Shown one piece after another: positions 1 through 8,037 of a stretch of 64,000 nucleotides of DNA. The notes under the pieces were generated by a model, which searched no databases, was not told the origin of the DNA, and saw only the letters and a list, made by a program, of their open reading frames with translations. A program made the translations under genes and the position numbers. The stretch comes from Flavobacterium supellecticarium (GTDB taxonomy: Bacteria; Bacteroidota; Bacteroidia; Flavobacteriales; Flavobacteriaceae). Within the stretch, counting starts at the first letter, position 1. Each line of letters opens with the position of its first letter. The stretch covers positions 434,001 to 498,000 of the forward strand of contig NZ_SSNZ01000001.1 in assembly GCF_004801375.1 (NCBI RefSeq), written 5' to 3'.

Positions 1-1599
1 AACTGCCGAACTGGTTCCAAATGTCCCGTCAGGATTCGCAATAAAATCACCTAAAGGTATTGCTGTATTGGTTTTGGATGCAGGAACCCTGCCGGGACTG
101 TTACGCCATATCAGCATGGAACGTCCCTGTCTGTCATAGGCTTTTGCCTTTGGTGTCTCGTATTCAAAAATGGTATATCCTTTGGTCGGATACGTAATTT
201 TGACCAGACTTCCTTTGGCCATGTGTGCCGCGCTTGGGCTACGGTCAGCCAGATTCGGGTAATAGTTATGGAACAATAAATCTTCGTTCTGCGGCAATGC
301 GGTCGTATTGCCAGTCTTACCGTTATAATATCCTAATAAATCCTTTGCTTCACTTCTACGGTTAGGCAGTCCGAGCGGATCATTATATTCCAGTATATAT
401 TCCTCGTTTTTACGTCCGTGACCACTACCGTAATTACGGTCTTTATCAAATTCTACTTTCGTTAGAAAGAACCGTTCGGAAGTCGTTTTGGTCTGTGGAA
501 ACAGGTAAGTAAATTCAGCCTTGCGCACCATCGTACTACCTTCCTTGACTTCTACATTATCCAGTACATATTTGTAGTTCCCACCGGAACCGTTACTGCG
601 GTTGAATAGGATTTGTAGATAACTGTGCGGGCTATAGATCCGTTTCAGCCATTTACCGTTTAGGGTCACTGTCGCACTGCTATTGATCGCGTGTTGTCCT
701 TCATTGGTCGGTGGACGTTTGCACAATTCATCTTCGCGTGTTTCCAGTACTTTTACCGTTACGCTTTCTTCCTGACTTGTCCACACCGAGTGCGTTACCG
801 TATCGGTATCGTATTCAAATAAGATCACACCATAATCCGGGTGCTGGATCTTGTGCAGGTAAAATCCGGTATTGGCATAGGGGTTATCTCGGTGTGAACC
901 CATAAACGAACTTTCGCACGCGCCCTCTCCGCCGAAATAATATTTGATCCCGTCAGGCGTGGTGATACAGAACTCCTGACTATTACGCAAGCGTTGGCGC
1001 ATATCGGATTCGCTACCCACAATTTCGACTTTTAGCGGACTGTCCACTTTTGACAGTTTAGGCATAAAGTCTGCATCCAGATAAAACGTACCGGAATAAT
1101 TTCCGAATGAAAAATTCCATAAGTCAGGTTTAAAATCATAATGCTTACGCGCGCCAACAAATACCCCGTTCAGGAAATAACTATGAGCAGAGCCATTGAC
1201 CAACTGATTTGGAATGATCATGTCTGCTGTCAGACGTTTATCTGCCGATATGGATTCATCCGGCGCATCATTGATCGTACGGGAAATAACCCCACCTGCA
1301 TTAAGTATCCAGTTGATTCCTGTCCAAGTAGCAGTTTGATTGACCTTAACACCCGCGGCGGAATAATTCAGGGTTATAGGCAATTCCAGTTTTCCGACCT
1401 TTGCCGTGTAGATCGGTATGGTAGCATTGACCATTCCCGAAAATTCATTGACAGGAATGTCACCAAATTTGGTTAAGGCAAAGGCTTGTGGCGATGGAAC
1501 GGTAACATCGGGCTTAACGATCTTTCCGTTACCTTCATCCTGAGCCATAGTTGTCGCATAAAGCCCTAAAAGCAGTAAAGAGAGTATTATTTTTTTCAT
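1..1599 (-). CDS. RHS/YD-repeat-type secreted protein, N-terminal part (runs off left edge)
   Basis: The frame is open for 533 codons from an ATG at 1599 down to base 1, so the gene continues outside the window. Residues 1-20 are a signal peptide (MKKIILSLLLLG... ending ATMAQ). The next ~500 residues resemble the conserved N-terminal region of large Bacteroidota proteins that end in RHS-repeat-associated cores: a P(S/T)P-type start, a TIPIY beta-strand stretch, GINWILNAGG, an ISRTIND segment, then TPDGIKYYFGG and long YD-like beta-rich sequence (TYPTKGYTIFEYE). Such proteins are exported shells that often carry variable C-terminal toxin or adhesin tips; the tip is not visible here. It starts 9 bases after the stop of the T9SS repeat protein at 1609-3201 on the same strand, so the two are probably co-transcribed. 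The family assignment is by pattern and the C-terminus is unknown. Confidence 0.8.
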   Translation of the reverse strand, partial: MKKIILSLLLLGLYATTMAQDEGNGKIVKPDVTVPSPQAFALTKFGDIPVNEFSGMVNATIPIYTAKVGKLELPITLNYSAAGVKVNQTATWTGINWILNAGGVISRTINDAPDESISADKRLTADMIIPNQLVNGSAHSYFLNGVFVGARKHYDFKPDLWNFSFGNYSGTFYLDADFMPKLSKVDSPLKVEIVGSESDMRQRLRNSQEFCITTPDGIKYYFGGEGACESSFMGSHRDNPYANTGFYLHKIQHPDYGVILFEYDTDTVTHSVWTSQEESVTVKVLETREDELCKRPPTNEGQHAINSSATVTLNGKWLKRIYSPHSYLQILFNRSNGSGGNYKYVLDNVEVKEGSTMVRKAEFTYLFPQTKTTSERFFLTKVEFDKDRNYGSGHGRKNEEYILEYNDPLGLPNRRSEAKDLLGYYNGKTGNTTALPQNEDLLFHNYYPNLADRSPSAAHMAKGSLVKITYPTKGYTIFEYETPKAKAYDRQGRSMLIWRNSPGRVPASKTNTAIPLGDFIANPDGTFGTSSAV

Positions 1600-1608
1600 G
1601 TTTGTTTT

Positions 1609-3201
1609 TTATTTAGGTTGGATACCCTTGATCACTTTTACCGAATCGTATTGCACGTTGGTACGAATTTCCACAATATAGATCCCTTCCGGATACGAAC
1701 TTAAATCTACCGGTACGGTACGACCGTCAATTGAAAATTGTTGAAGTTGTCTTCCCGATAAATCGAATACAGAAGCGATTCCGGTTTGGAAATCGTAGCC
1801 CACAATAATGTTGGTAAATTGCTGCGCCGGGTTTGGCAAGGCTTCAATAGCTGGCTTGTCCAGTTCTTTTTTATAGCGGTCTTTTAATTTAACTACCCAA
1901 AAATCGCTACCACCATTTCCGCCGTTTTTATCTCGTGACGGTTTCCCTTTAGAAGTTCCAGCTAAAAGGTAGCCGCCATCACGGGTTTCTACTAATCGGC
2001 TCAGAATGTCTTCACCGTCGCTTCCAACCGTTTTACTCCAAAGTTCTTCTCCCTTGTCATTGATCTTTAAGGCGATATAGTCATTAATATCCTTTTTATC
2101 TTTGTTACCCTCGTTAACCTCACTGTGGGCATAGCCACCGATCAAAAAGGTATGGTCGTCATTTTCGATAATTGAAGTTAGTACGTCAAATTTCCCGTAA
2201 TTATAGGTTTCCTGCCAGATGGTCTGGCCGTCCTGATCCAAGCGAACAACCCAAAAATCGGTTCCTTTACCGTTAGCCTTACTTTTATCACGTGACGGAT
2301 TGGAATTGGAACTGCCGCCCAAAAGATAACCACCTGCTTTACATTGGATCAGTGCCGATAAATGATCGTCACCGTCAGCACCTATGGTACGTTGCCATTC
2401 GATTGCTCCCTGCTTATCGGTTTTGATGATCCAATAATCACCTGCGCCGATGTTATCGTTCAGCTTATTGCCCGAAGCCGGGGAATTGGAATAACCACCG
2501 ATGATATAGCCACCATCCGGGGTTTGTTCGACTGTTTTTAGCTGATCAAGGTTTCTTCCGCCATAGGTTTTTTGCCATTCGATTTTTCCATCGGAAGCAA
2601 GCTTAATAACCCAATAATCCAGATTCCCGAAGTTTTCTTCGGTCTTGTCTTCCGATTTACCCGATGCCGATGATCCGCCAACAATATAGCCACCGTCTTT
2701 GGTTCTGCGTATCGTGGCTACCTGCTCCTGACCGCTACCACCGATGGTGCTTTGCCATTGCTCGTTACCTTTGGCATCCAGTTTTATGATCCAAAGATCA
2801 TCCTGACCTCGATTATCATGTTTTTTTTGATCACTCTTTGGTGAGTTTGAAATACCTGCCAAAATAAAACCGCCATCGGTCGTAAGTTGTACATTTTGCA
2901 AGAAATCCATACCGGAGCCGCCATAGCTTTTTTGCCATTCGGCGGAACCGTGTTCATCCATTTTCCAGAGCCAGTAATCGAAATTACCGCTCGAAGCCAT
3001 TTCCTTGTTACCGTTTTTCTCGGATAAGGAACTTCCCGCCAATAAAAACCCGTAGTCGGGTGTAGGCAGTACGTCTGCTAAAAATTCGGCGTGCTTACCG
3101 CCGTACGACTTTTCCCAAAGTATATCCTGGGAAAAGCAGAAAAACGGGCAAACCAATAGCATAGCCAGGCTAATAAGCCGGCGCATAAATGAGTAAGACA
3201 T
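1609..3201 (-). CDS. T9SS type A sorting-domain protein with seven propeller-like repeats
   Basis: This is a 530-residue exported protein. A hydrophobic signal peptide ends at about residue 24 (CFSQ); an internal Met6 (position 3186) is an equally good start. Residues ~28-430 hold about seven repeats of ~60 residues with the pattern W-(E/Q)-(K/S)-x-(Y/I)-GG-x-G-x-(D/E)-x...DGGY(I/L)(L/I)(G/A)G(S/T)S...DFWV(I/V)KLD, typical of beta-propeller-like Flavobacterial surface proteins. The last ~75 residues form a T9SS type A sorting domain (LPNPAQQF, VFDLSGRQL, YPEGIYIV, then a short basic tail ending KGIQPK), so the product should cross the outer membrane by type IX secretion and be anchored or released there. 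It heads an apparent operon with the RHS-type gene. Substrate or ligand is unknown. Confidence 0.85.
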   Translation of the reverse strand: MSYSFMRRLISLAMLLVCPFFCFSQDILWEKSYGGKHAEFLADVLPTPDYGFLLAGSSLSEKNGNKEMASSGNFDYWLWKMDEHGSAEWQKSYGGSGMDFLQNVQLTTDGGFILAGISNSPKSDQKKHDNRGQDDLWIIKLDAKGNEQWQSTIGGSGQEQVATIRRTKDGGYIVGGSSASGKSEDKTEENFGNLDYWVIKLASDGKIEWQKTYGGRNLDQLKTVEQTPDGGYIIGGYSNSPASGNKLNDNIGAGDYWIIKTDKQGAIEWQRTIGADGDDHLSALIQCKAGGYLLGGSSNSNPSRDKSKANGKGTDFWVVRLDQDGQTIWQETYNYGKFDVLTSIIENDDHTFLIGGYAHSEVNEGNKDKKDINDYIALKINDKGEELWSKTVGSDGEDILSRLVETRDGGYLLAGTSKGKPSRDKNGGNGGSDFWVVKLKDRYKKELDKPAIEALPNPAQQFTNIIVGYDFQTGIASVFDLSGRQLQQFSIDGRTVPVDLSSYPEGIYIVEIRTNVQYDSVKVIKGIQPK

Positions 3202-3718
3202 GGTGAATAATTTGTAATAAAATGAGTACCAAACTTAAACCAATTTCACCATACAAAACAAGTCAAAACACAAAAATGGGGCTTTTCCCCCTATTGAAAA
3301 TCAAGTCGTTACGTATAATTACGTAATGATTAATCAAAATTACGCATTGCTTTTTGCTCAATTGGAACACACAGGAATACAAGTATATTCTTGTAAATCC
3401 AATCATCTCCATAGCAGCCATTTAAGCATCGCTAAACTGTAATAAAGCTCGGAAGCAGTTTCTTCAAATGACATTTATTCAATGCGAAACGGACTAAAAA
3501 GCCAAGCTAAGTTAGCGGCTTTCGTTACGTTGGGCGCATAATGGCATTGCTCACAATGCCACCCTTCTGGACTTATAGCCCACCGTCAACGAACCTAGCC
3601 GCTGTCCACTTGCTTTCTTTTTTTTCCGTTTTTTTCTTTTGAATAAAAGCTTTTTTGGAAAAAAAAACATGGAAAAAGGGAGAAAAGAAAAAGTAGTAAT
3701 AAACTAAAATCTCTTATC
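3202..3718. other. Gene-free stretch between the T9SS operon and the SSB/PRTRC block
   Basis: There is no convincing gene in these 517 bases. The left part is AT-rich upstream sequence for the divergent minus-strand operon. The right part holds a nested inverted repeat (3514-3603) and then a T-run/A-run rich stretch (3616-3710) just ahead of the SSB start. It is a plausible edge of the accessory block, but no integrase, tRNA or clear direct repeat marks a junction. Confidence 0.5.
3514..3603. repeat. Nested inverted repeat with four co-axial stems
   Basis: Four pairs of arms nest inside one another: agcggct (3514-3520) with agccgct (3597-3603); tcgtt (3522-3526) with aacga (3588-3592); tgggc (3531-3535) with gccca (3578-3582); ggcattg (3543-3549) with caatgcc (3554-3560) around a ctca loop. 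The strand could fold into one long imperfect hairpin as DNA or RNA. GTTGGGC at 3529-3535 looks like the right-hand core of an integron attC site, but no matching left core is seen. It may be a mobile-element end, a folded recombination site or a structured RNA. Confidence 0.55.
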
Positions 3719-4111
3719 ATGGAAATTACAGGCAGATTAACAGCGGACGTAATGGTACAAACCACCTCCGCAAACAAACAGGTAGCAAACTTCAGTATCG
3801 CAGAGAACAATCGCTACAAAGCTAAAGGCAGTACAGAACCTGTCGAAATTACGAACTACTTCGCCTGTTCGTATTGGATTAACCCTAACAGGGCAAAGAA
3901 ATTACAGAAAGGCACTTTGATGCAACTAACTGGACGTGTAGGGATTAATACCTACCTATCAAACAACGGTGAAGCAAAAGGAACACTGACCTTTCATGTA
4001 ACAGACTTCAAAATTTTGGCTTTTCCTAAAAAAGCACAAAACGAAACCCCATCAGCTCAACCGAACCTACCACAGGAAGAAATCGACAGTAATGACGGTT
4101 TACCATTTTAA
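3719..4111 (+). CDS. ssb: Single-stranded DNA-binding protein (element-borne SSB)
   Basis: The 130-residue product has an OB-fold from residue 1 to ~105 (MEITGRLTADVMV at the start, NYFACSYWI in the middle, TGRVGI near 75) and ends in an acidic tip, DSNDGLPF, close to the DDIPF-type tail through which SSB recruits replication and repair enzymes. It is short and starts MEITGRL rather than with the usual chromosomal SSB sequence, as SSBs carried on Bacteroidota conjugative elements often do. It sits directly upstream of the PRTRC cassette with the same orientation, so it is read here as part of that element and not as the housekeeping SSB. The ATG at 3719 follows a long purine-rich tract. Confidence 0.85.
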   Translation: MEITGRLTADVMVQTTSANKQVANFSIAENNRYKAKGSTEPVEITNYFACSYWINPNRAKKLQKGTLMQLTGRVGINTYLSNNGEAKGTLTFHVTDFKILAFPKKAQNETPSAQPNLPQEEIDSNDGLPF

Positions 4112-4152
4112 CCCACAATGAAAAAGTATTTAACAATTAAAACATAGAAATT

Positions 4153-4350
4153 ATGACAGTTAAAGACAGAGAAGGAAATGAGTTAGAAATAACTGACCTA
4201 GAGAAAGCTATAAAACAAGCCGATACATACAGAAAATACAGCCATTACAATGAACACTTCGTAAAAGTAGATACTACACAATTGTACTGGCAGGATTTAT
4301 ACGAAAAATTGGTTGCAATTAAAACAAATATTGATAACAAAAACAAATAG
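4153..4350 (+). CDS. Small PRTRC-block protein of unknown function
   Basis: A 65-residue charged protein with no signal peptide or membrane segment. The sequence (ITDLEKAIKQAD then QLYWQDLYEKL) suggests two helices flanking a short polar region. It lies 41 bases after ssb and 8 bases before the PRTRC E gene, on the same strand, so it belongs to the same transcript. The family is not recognised; being placed in an apparently co-directional operon supports it as a real gene. Confidence 0.65.
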   Translation: MTVKDREGNELEITDLEKAIKQADTYRKYSHYNEHFVKVDTTQLYWQDLYEKLVAIKTNIDNKNK

Positions 4351-4358
4351 TAAACGCC

Positions 4359-4889
4359 ATGAGCAATACATTTTTTCAGTCCATTAACGCCCTTCAGATT
4401 GAGGGGGATTGGACAATTACAGTAGCACACGACAAAGAAAACAGACTTGTTGTTTCGGTACTTTTTTTCAATAAAAAGGCAGGTGATACCGTCAAAAAAA
4501 ACATACTTCCTTTAATTTTAAGAGGTACGGCAGAGGAACTGGATAACGGCTTTTTCCAAGCCATTCAAAAACCTATACAGGACACTGCACAACTTTTTAC
4601 TAATATGGAAGCCTACGTAAAGGAAAGGGATAAGATTAAAATCGGTACGGAACAGAAGAATACAAAAGCCGAGAAAACCGACATTGTTAGCCCTTACGAA
4701 AAGGCAATGAAAGAAGTTGACGAACTGGAAGCACAGGGAGAATACAAAACGGCGTGGATGAAAGTGCCATCAGTAGAAAAGTTCCCTGAGCATAGAGAAG
4801 AAATAAACAACCGTAGAGCAAGCCTATCGGCTCAGTTTGCTCCCGATTTATTTAATTCACCAAAAACCGAAAATCATGTTATCAGCTAA
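4359..4889 (+). CDS. PRTRC system protein E
   Basis: The 176-residue product opens with MSNTFFQSINALQIEGDWT, a start typical of PRTRC protein E. The N-terminal half (about 1-90) is beta-rich with VSVLFFNKKAGD and PLILRGTAEELD; the C-terminal half is charged and helical (YEKAMKEVDELEAQGEYKTAW), plausibly coiled. PRTRC cassettes occur on plasmids and integrative elements next to ParB-like and ThiF-like genes; the molecular role of E is unknown. Its last 14 bases overlap the start of the PRTRC C gene, which argues for coupled translation. Confidence 0.85.
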   Translation: MSNTFFQSINALQIEGDWTITVAHDKENRLVVSVLFFNKKAGDTVKKNILPLILRGTAEELDNGFFQAIQKPIQDTAQLFTNMEAYVKERDKIKIGTEQKNTKAEKTDIVSPYEKAMKEVDELEAQGEYKTAWMKVPSVEKFPEHREEINNRRASLSAQFAPDLFNSPKTENHVIS

Positions 4890-5094
4890 AGTACTTCCAC
4901 GCCAATTTATCTTTAAAGATAAATCACAGGAGATAAAACTCTCCGACCCCTCGCCTAATTTCACACCCGAAAATGTATTGAATTTTTATGCGCAGACCTA
5001 CCCTATCCTGACAACAGCTACAATAGAAGGTCCAAAAATCGAAAACGATACCATACAGTATAAATTCTTAACTCAAATCGGTACAAAAGGATGA
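4876..5094 (+). CDS. PRTRC system protein C, ubiquitin-like small protein ending in Gly
   Basis: I chose the ATG at 4876 (MLSAKVLPRQFIF) over the upstream ATG at 4837 because the added 13 residues lie wholly inside the PRTRC E coding region and do not fit the family. The product is 72 residues, predicted as alternating strands around one helix (PENVLNFYAQTYP), consistent with a beta-grasp fold, and ends in ...QIGTKG. PRTRC protein C belongs, to my knowledge, to the prokaryotic ubiquitin-like (Prok_Ub) group. A C-terminal Gly directly at the stop is what an E1-type enzyme would adenylate. Its TGA overlaps the ATG of the next frame (ATGA, 5091-5094). Conjugation activity is inference. Confidence 0.85.
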   Translation: MLSAKVLPRQFIFKDKSQEIKLSDPSPNFTPENVLNFYAQTYPILTTATIEGPKIENDTIQYKFLTQIGTKG

Positions 5095-5267
5095 GAACGA
5101 TACGTAATGCAATACCAAAACTCGGAACTAAAAAATATCAGCAATGGAAAACTCAACAAAATATAGCAAAGTTCGTGGATGCAATGGACGGCATAAAAGA
5201 TGCCGACCAAATTCTGAACACAAAATCAAAATCGGCTCCGCTACCGTTACTTCCAATGGTTTTTTAA
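5091..5267 (+). CDS. 58-residue 5' segment of the gene between PRTRC C and B
   Basis: An ATG that overlaps the stop of PRTRC C (ATGA) opens a 58-codon frame starting MRTIRNAIPKLGTKKYQQW and ending PLLPMVF before TAA at 5265. The tight overlap and good coding character (helical, AKFVDAMDGIKDADQ) suggest this is the true start of the downstream 5144-6247 gene. At the stop lies a run of six T (5260-5265); stepping back one base there joins ...PMVF to LKHRFLPLL in the downstream frame, giving about 385 residues. It may instead be a stand-alone microprotein. See the slip-site entry. Confidence 0.6.
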   Translation: MRTIRNAIPKLGTKKYQQWKTQQNIAKFVDAMDGIKDADQILNTKSKSAPLPLLPMVF

Positions 5268-6247
5268 AACACCGCTTTTTGCCTTTACTGGAGGTAGGCA
5301 AAAAGCTACCTCCTAAAGAATCTACGGAAAAGGATTTCTTTGATTCTCTCGAATTTCTAAAATCAACATATGGATTTCAAACCATTGATACGGATAAGTT
5401 CCCTTACCCTTATAATATCCTGATGGCTTACGAGGATACTTTTACTAAAGTTCAACGTGCAGAAGGTCAACTGGATGTTGACCTGATGATAACTGTATCT
5501 GAATATGGAAAAATAAGGCTTACTGCTGATATTGGATATTGTACAGGATACCGTTTATATTATATACCCGTTGCACCTGTTTACAGACTAATACGGAGCG
5601 GAAAGAATAAAAAGGCAGCAGAATTACTGCTATCTGTGTTTAGCTACTTATACCACATCGCAGGAATACCTTACTATCGGGAGGAAGAAAGTGAGCTTTT
5701 CAGATGGTACGAATTTCAGGTCGATTTGCTTGCGGATGGATGGGATGATGAGGAAGAAGTAGTACAGAACTATCAGGAAATTGACACTGCTTTTTACATA
5801 GGAGATGTTATGCTGAGAAAGATTTACAGCTACTATCATGTAGACAATTTTGGTGAACGCATAGACAGATTTATCCCGCATTCACAATTTGACAGAGAAT
5901 GCCTTTTATTGGCAGAAAGGGCTTATCAGATGATGCAAAATTATCCCAAGCGAAAACTGTTCGATCATTTTACAACTTTCGAGGAAGATGATGACGATTA
6001 CATTATTACGGGACAGCAATACGTTTCCTTTATCTCCGATAACACAGGTTTATTATTTGACAATATGTCGCAATCTATTAATGATGAATTGGGTAACTGC
6101 TCAGAGAAAGAAGAACCCCGTTATATCATACACTTTGACACGAACGAAATCGAACAGATTGATTTACAGTTTGAAGCCTTGATGTTTCCTTTTTTAGAAG
6201 ATTTATGCACCCTTTTAACTGAAATGAACAATGAAAACAATAACTAA
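5144..6247 (+). CDS. PRTRC-block protein between C and B (possibly protein F); N-terminus probably in another frame
   Basis: The open frame gives 367 residues, but the first ~38 (rich in Cys, Arg, His) look out of frame; reliable coding sequence begins near 5264 (LKHRFLPLLEVGKKLP). The rest is an acidic soluble protein with YNILMAYEDTF, ADIGYCTGYRLYYIPVAPVYRLI, a helical FSYLYHIAGIPYYREEE region and acidic patches (DDEEE, EEDDDDY). No JAB metalloprotease motif (HxH...D) or other enzyme signature is seen. Its place between C and B corresponds to where I would expect PRTRC protein F, but sequence alone does not prove that. It overlaps PRTRC B by 17 bases. Function unknown. Confidence 0.7.
   Translation: MENSTKYSKVRGCNGRHKRCRPNSEHKIKIGSATVTSNGFLKHRFLPLLEVGKKLPPKESTEKDFFDSLEFLKSTYGFQTIDTDKFPYPYNILMAYEDTFTKVQRAEGQLDVDLMITVSEYGKIRLTADIGYCTGYRLYYIPVAPVYRLIRSGKNKKAAELLLSVFSYLYHIAGIPYYREEESELFRWYEFQVDLLADGWDDEEEVVQNYQEIDTAFYIGDVMLRKIYSYYHVDNFGERIDRFIPHSQFDRECLLLAERAYQMMQNYPKRKLFDHFTTFEEDDDDYIITGQQYVSFISDNTGLLFDNMSQSINDELGNCSEKEEPRYIIHFDTNEIEQIDLQFEALMFPFLEDLCTLLTEMNNENNN
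5259..5270 (+). other. Candidate -1 slip site or homopolymer indel (T6)
   Basis: The sequence is GTT TTT TAA AAC in the upstream frame. The six T at 5260-5265 let a tRNA on TTT re-pair one base back, after which TTA AAA CAC continues the downstream frame. A single missing T in the assembly would give the same picture. Confidence 0.45.
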
Positions 6248-6941
6248 TGATTTCGGCTCGCTTTACAAACCTGTAAAGGCTTTCGTAATTTATCGAATAC
6301 CAAGAAAAACAAGTGCTGTCTATGTAGAAAGTTTTGATATGGATGAAAACGGCTACCCCGTTAATGCACATCCGTTAACAGCTTCGGAATGCGGAAACCT
6401 CGCAAAGGCATTGGATAAATCCGAACAGATGAACAGAAACTATCTAAGACCAAAAGGTTTAATGCCATCCAATGTACTACATATTGATCCTGACTATAAC
6501 AGTCGCGTAATTTGGCATACTCCCGAAATGCAGACCGAACTTTTCTTCACCAAAAATTTCGGTATTACCGAAGGAAAGTTTTTTGTTCCGGCAATGGTTT
6601 GGAAGGCTTCAAAAGATACTCTTAGCGTATATGCTGTTGTTGAGGAAAATATAGAAATCACTACGGAACTATATAACGCACCATTCCCAAACATCGACAA
6701 TAGCGGAAAAGTTTGCATGGGAAACGTAAAGATTGATATTAAACTGGGACACACGTTGGAAGATTTCATGCAGAATTGGCAGAACTATTTTTTTAACAGC
6801 TATTTCAGCCACTTCCTAAACTCAAAACCCGCCAAAGGAAACCTCATTCAGATTTGGCAGAGCCTTGTTAATACAAAGAAAAAGTTTCCCAAAAAGGCAC
6901 TTTTAAAAAATGGTTTAACCCTAAAAAGCATCATAAAATGA
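6231..6941 (+). CDS. PRTRC system protein B, E2-like fold
   Basis: The 236-residue protein matches PRTRC protein B in place and pattern. Residues ~100-200 look like an E2 (ubiquitin-conjugating) core: TELFFTKNFGI, then FVPAMVWKAS, then YNAPFPN (152-154 FPN) followed eight residues later by a cysteine (Cys162, in GKVCMG). This mirrors the HPN...C active-site arrangement of E2 enzymes. The tail after it (DFMQNWQNYFFNSYF) would be the C-terminal helix. PRTRC B is, to my knowledge, part of the prokaryotic E2-like families. It overlaps the preceding gene by 17 bases and the ThiF gene by 4 (ATGA). Thioester transfer is predicted only. Confidence 0.85.
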   Translation: MKTITNDFGSLYKPVKAFVIYRIPRKTSAVYVESFDMDENGYPVNAHPLTASECGNLAKALDKSEQMNRNYLRPKGLMPSNVLHIDPDYNSRVIWHTPEMQTELFFTKNFGITEGKFFVPAMVWKASKDTLSVYAVVEENIEITTELYNAPFPNIDNSGKVCMGNVKIDIKLGHTLEDFMQNWQNYFFNSYFSHFLNSKPAKGNLIQIWQSLVNTKKKFPKKALLKNGLTLKSIIK

Positions 6942-7738
6942 AAACACAAACCGCAATGCACTACGTGGATAATTACCTCCTAAACCCCATGAACCCGATA
7001 ACAGTCAATCTCATTGGCGCAGGAGGTTCGGGGAATACGATGCTTACGGCACTTGCCCGAATAAATCATAGTCTTATAGCTTTAGGACACCCAGGCATCC
7101 AATTAAATATTTTTGACGATGATACAGTAACGGAAGCTAATCAGGGACGACAGCTATTCGCAGAATCGGAACTGGGATTGTATAAATCCGTAGTACTCAT
7201 TAACCGAATAAACCGATTTTTCGGAACGGACTGGAAAGCGATAACGTATCGCTTTGAAAAAGGCAAACTCCGTTCAATGCCTAATCATGGCAGGGCAAAC
7301 CTGTATATTTCCTGTGTAGATTCGGCTGATGCAAGATTTGTTATTGCAGATATTCTAAAGAACCTACCATCAGGAAGAAACCAACGGGACACGCCCTTAT
7401 ATTGGATGGATTTGGGAAATTCGTTAAAAACGGGACAGGTAATACTTTCGACATTGGGCTATATCGAACAGCCGAAATCGAAACTGTATAAGCCTGTATC
7501 ATATCTTCCAATGGTTACGGAGGAATATGCAGAAATTTTAAATTCACAGGATGAAACAGACATACCAAGCTGTTCCATAGCAGAAGCACTCGAAAAACAG
7601 GATTTATTCATTAACTCAACCCTTGTTAATATGGCAGGCTCTTTATTGTGGGATATGTTCCGAAATGGAATGACACCCTATCGGGGATTTTTTCTTAACC
7701 TTGCTTCCTTCCGTACCGAACCGATAAGAGTCCAATAA
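6938..7738 (+). CDS. PRTRC system ThiF-family (E1-like) protein
   Basis: A 266-residue ThiF/E1 fold. Visible motifs are the nucleotide loop GAGGSG (27-32), an acidic turn FDDD (59-62), NxxRQ (68-72), Lys83 and a CVDSADAR segment (126-133), matching the ATP-binding and adenylating residues of E1-like enzymes. IPSCSIAEALEKQD contains a cysteine (about 211) that could be the catalytic one. The expected reaction is adenylation of the C-terminal glycine of a ubiquitin-like protein, here most likely PRTRC C. It is the last gene of the overlapping operon; a strong hairpin lies ~60 bases past its stop. Confidence 0.9.
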   Translation: MKTQTAMHYVDNYLLNPMNPITVNLIGAGGSGNTMLTALARINHSLIALGHPGIQLNIFDDDTVTEANQGRQLFAESELGLYKSVVLINRINRFFGTDWKAITYRFEKGKLRSMPNHGRANLYISCVDSADARFVIADILKNLPSGRNQRDTPLYWMDLGNSLKTGQVILSTLGYIEQPKSKLYKPVSYLPMVTEEYAEILNSQDETDIPSCSIAEALEKQDLFINSTLVNMAGSLLWDMFRNGMTPYRGFFLNLASFRTEPIRVQ

Positions 7739-7796
7739 AAACACAAGCCTGTTTAAGGTTTCCGCAGTCGGATAAAGTTGTCCAGATTGTCGGGAA

Positions 7797-7829
7797 CTTC
7801 TTTTCTTTTGACGCGCCAAAGAAAAGAAG
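7797..7829. terminator. Perfect 12-bp hairpin after the PRTRC operon
   Basis: Arm cttcttttcttt (7797-7808) and arm aaagaaaagaag (7818-7829) enclose a 9-base loop. The stem is long but pyrimidine/purine strand-biased and lacks a T-run after it on the plus strand, so it may be a terminator, a processing site or a repeat found near element ends. Confidence 0.5.
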
Positions 7830-7950
7830 CAAAAGAAAACCGCTTAATCCCATAGCTTACTTCAAATCCCTTTAAAGTCTCGACGAATACTAATCAACAA
7901 CGAATTATTCCAATGTAAACCATATCAAAAATATCAACGGAGGTTAGCAT

Positions 7951-8037
7951 ATGCCACAACGCAAACTATATCCCAAAGAACATCAGATCAATTACTTCGC
8001 CCGAAAATTTACGACCATTCCAAAAAAACAGGTATAA
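7951..8037 (+). pseudogene. 28-codon gene remnant or microprotein
   Basis: The frame MPQRKLYPKEHQINYFARKF then eight more residues runs from an ATG preceded by cggagg (7938-7943), a strong Shine-Dalgarno site that is unusual in Bacteroidota. It stops after 28 codons. It reads like the start of a longer element gene cut short, but could be an intact small peptide. No family recognised. Confidence 0.35.

Noticed and set aside
711..1476. Plus-strand frames within the RHS-type gene
   Set aside because: Short, with no coding character, and antisense to an unbroken 533-codon frame.
3529..3535. Integron attC site
   Set aside because: Only a right-core-like GTTGGGC is present; no matching left core, cassette gene pattern or integrase. 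Kept as a nested inverted repeat only.
4837..4875. Upstream start for PRTRC C
   Set aside because: The extra 13 residues are inside PRTRC E and out of family; the ATG at 4876 fits the family start.
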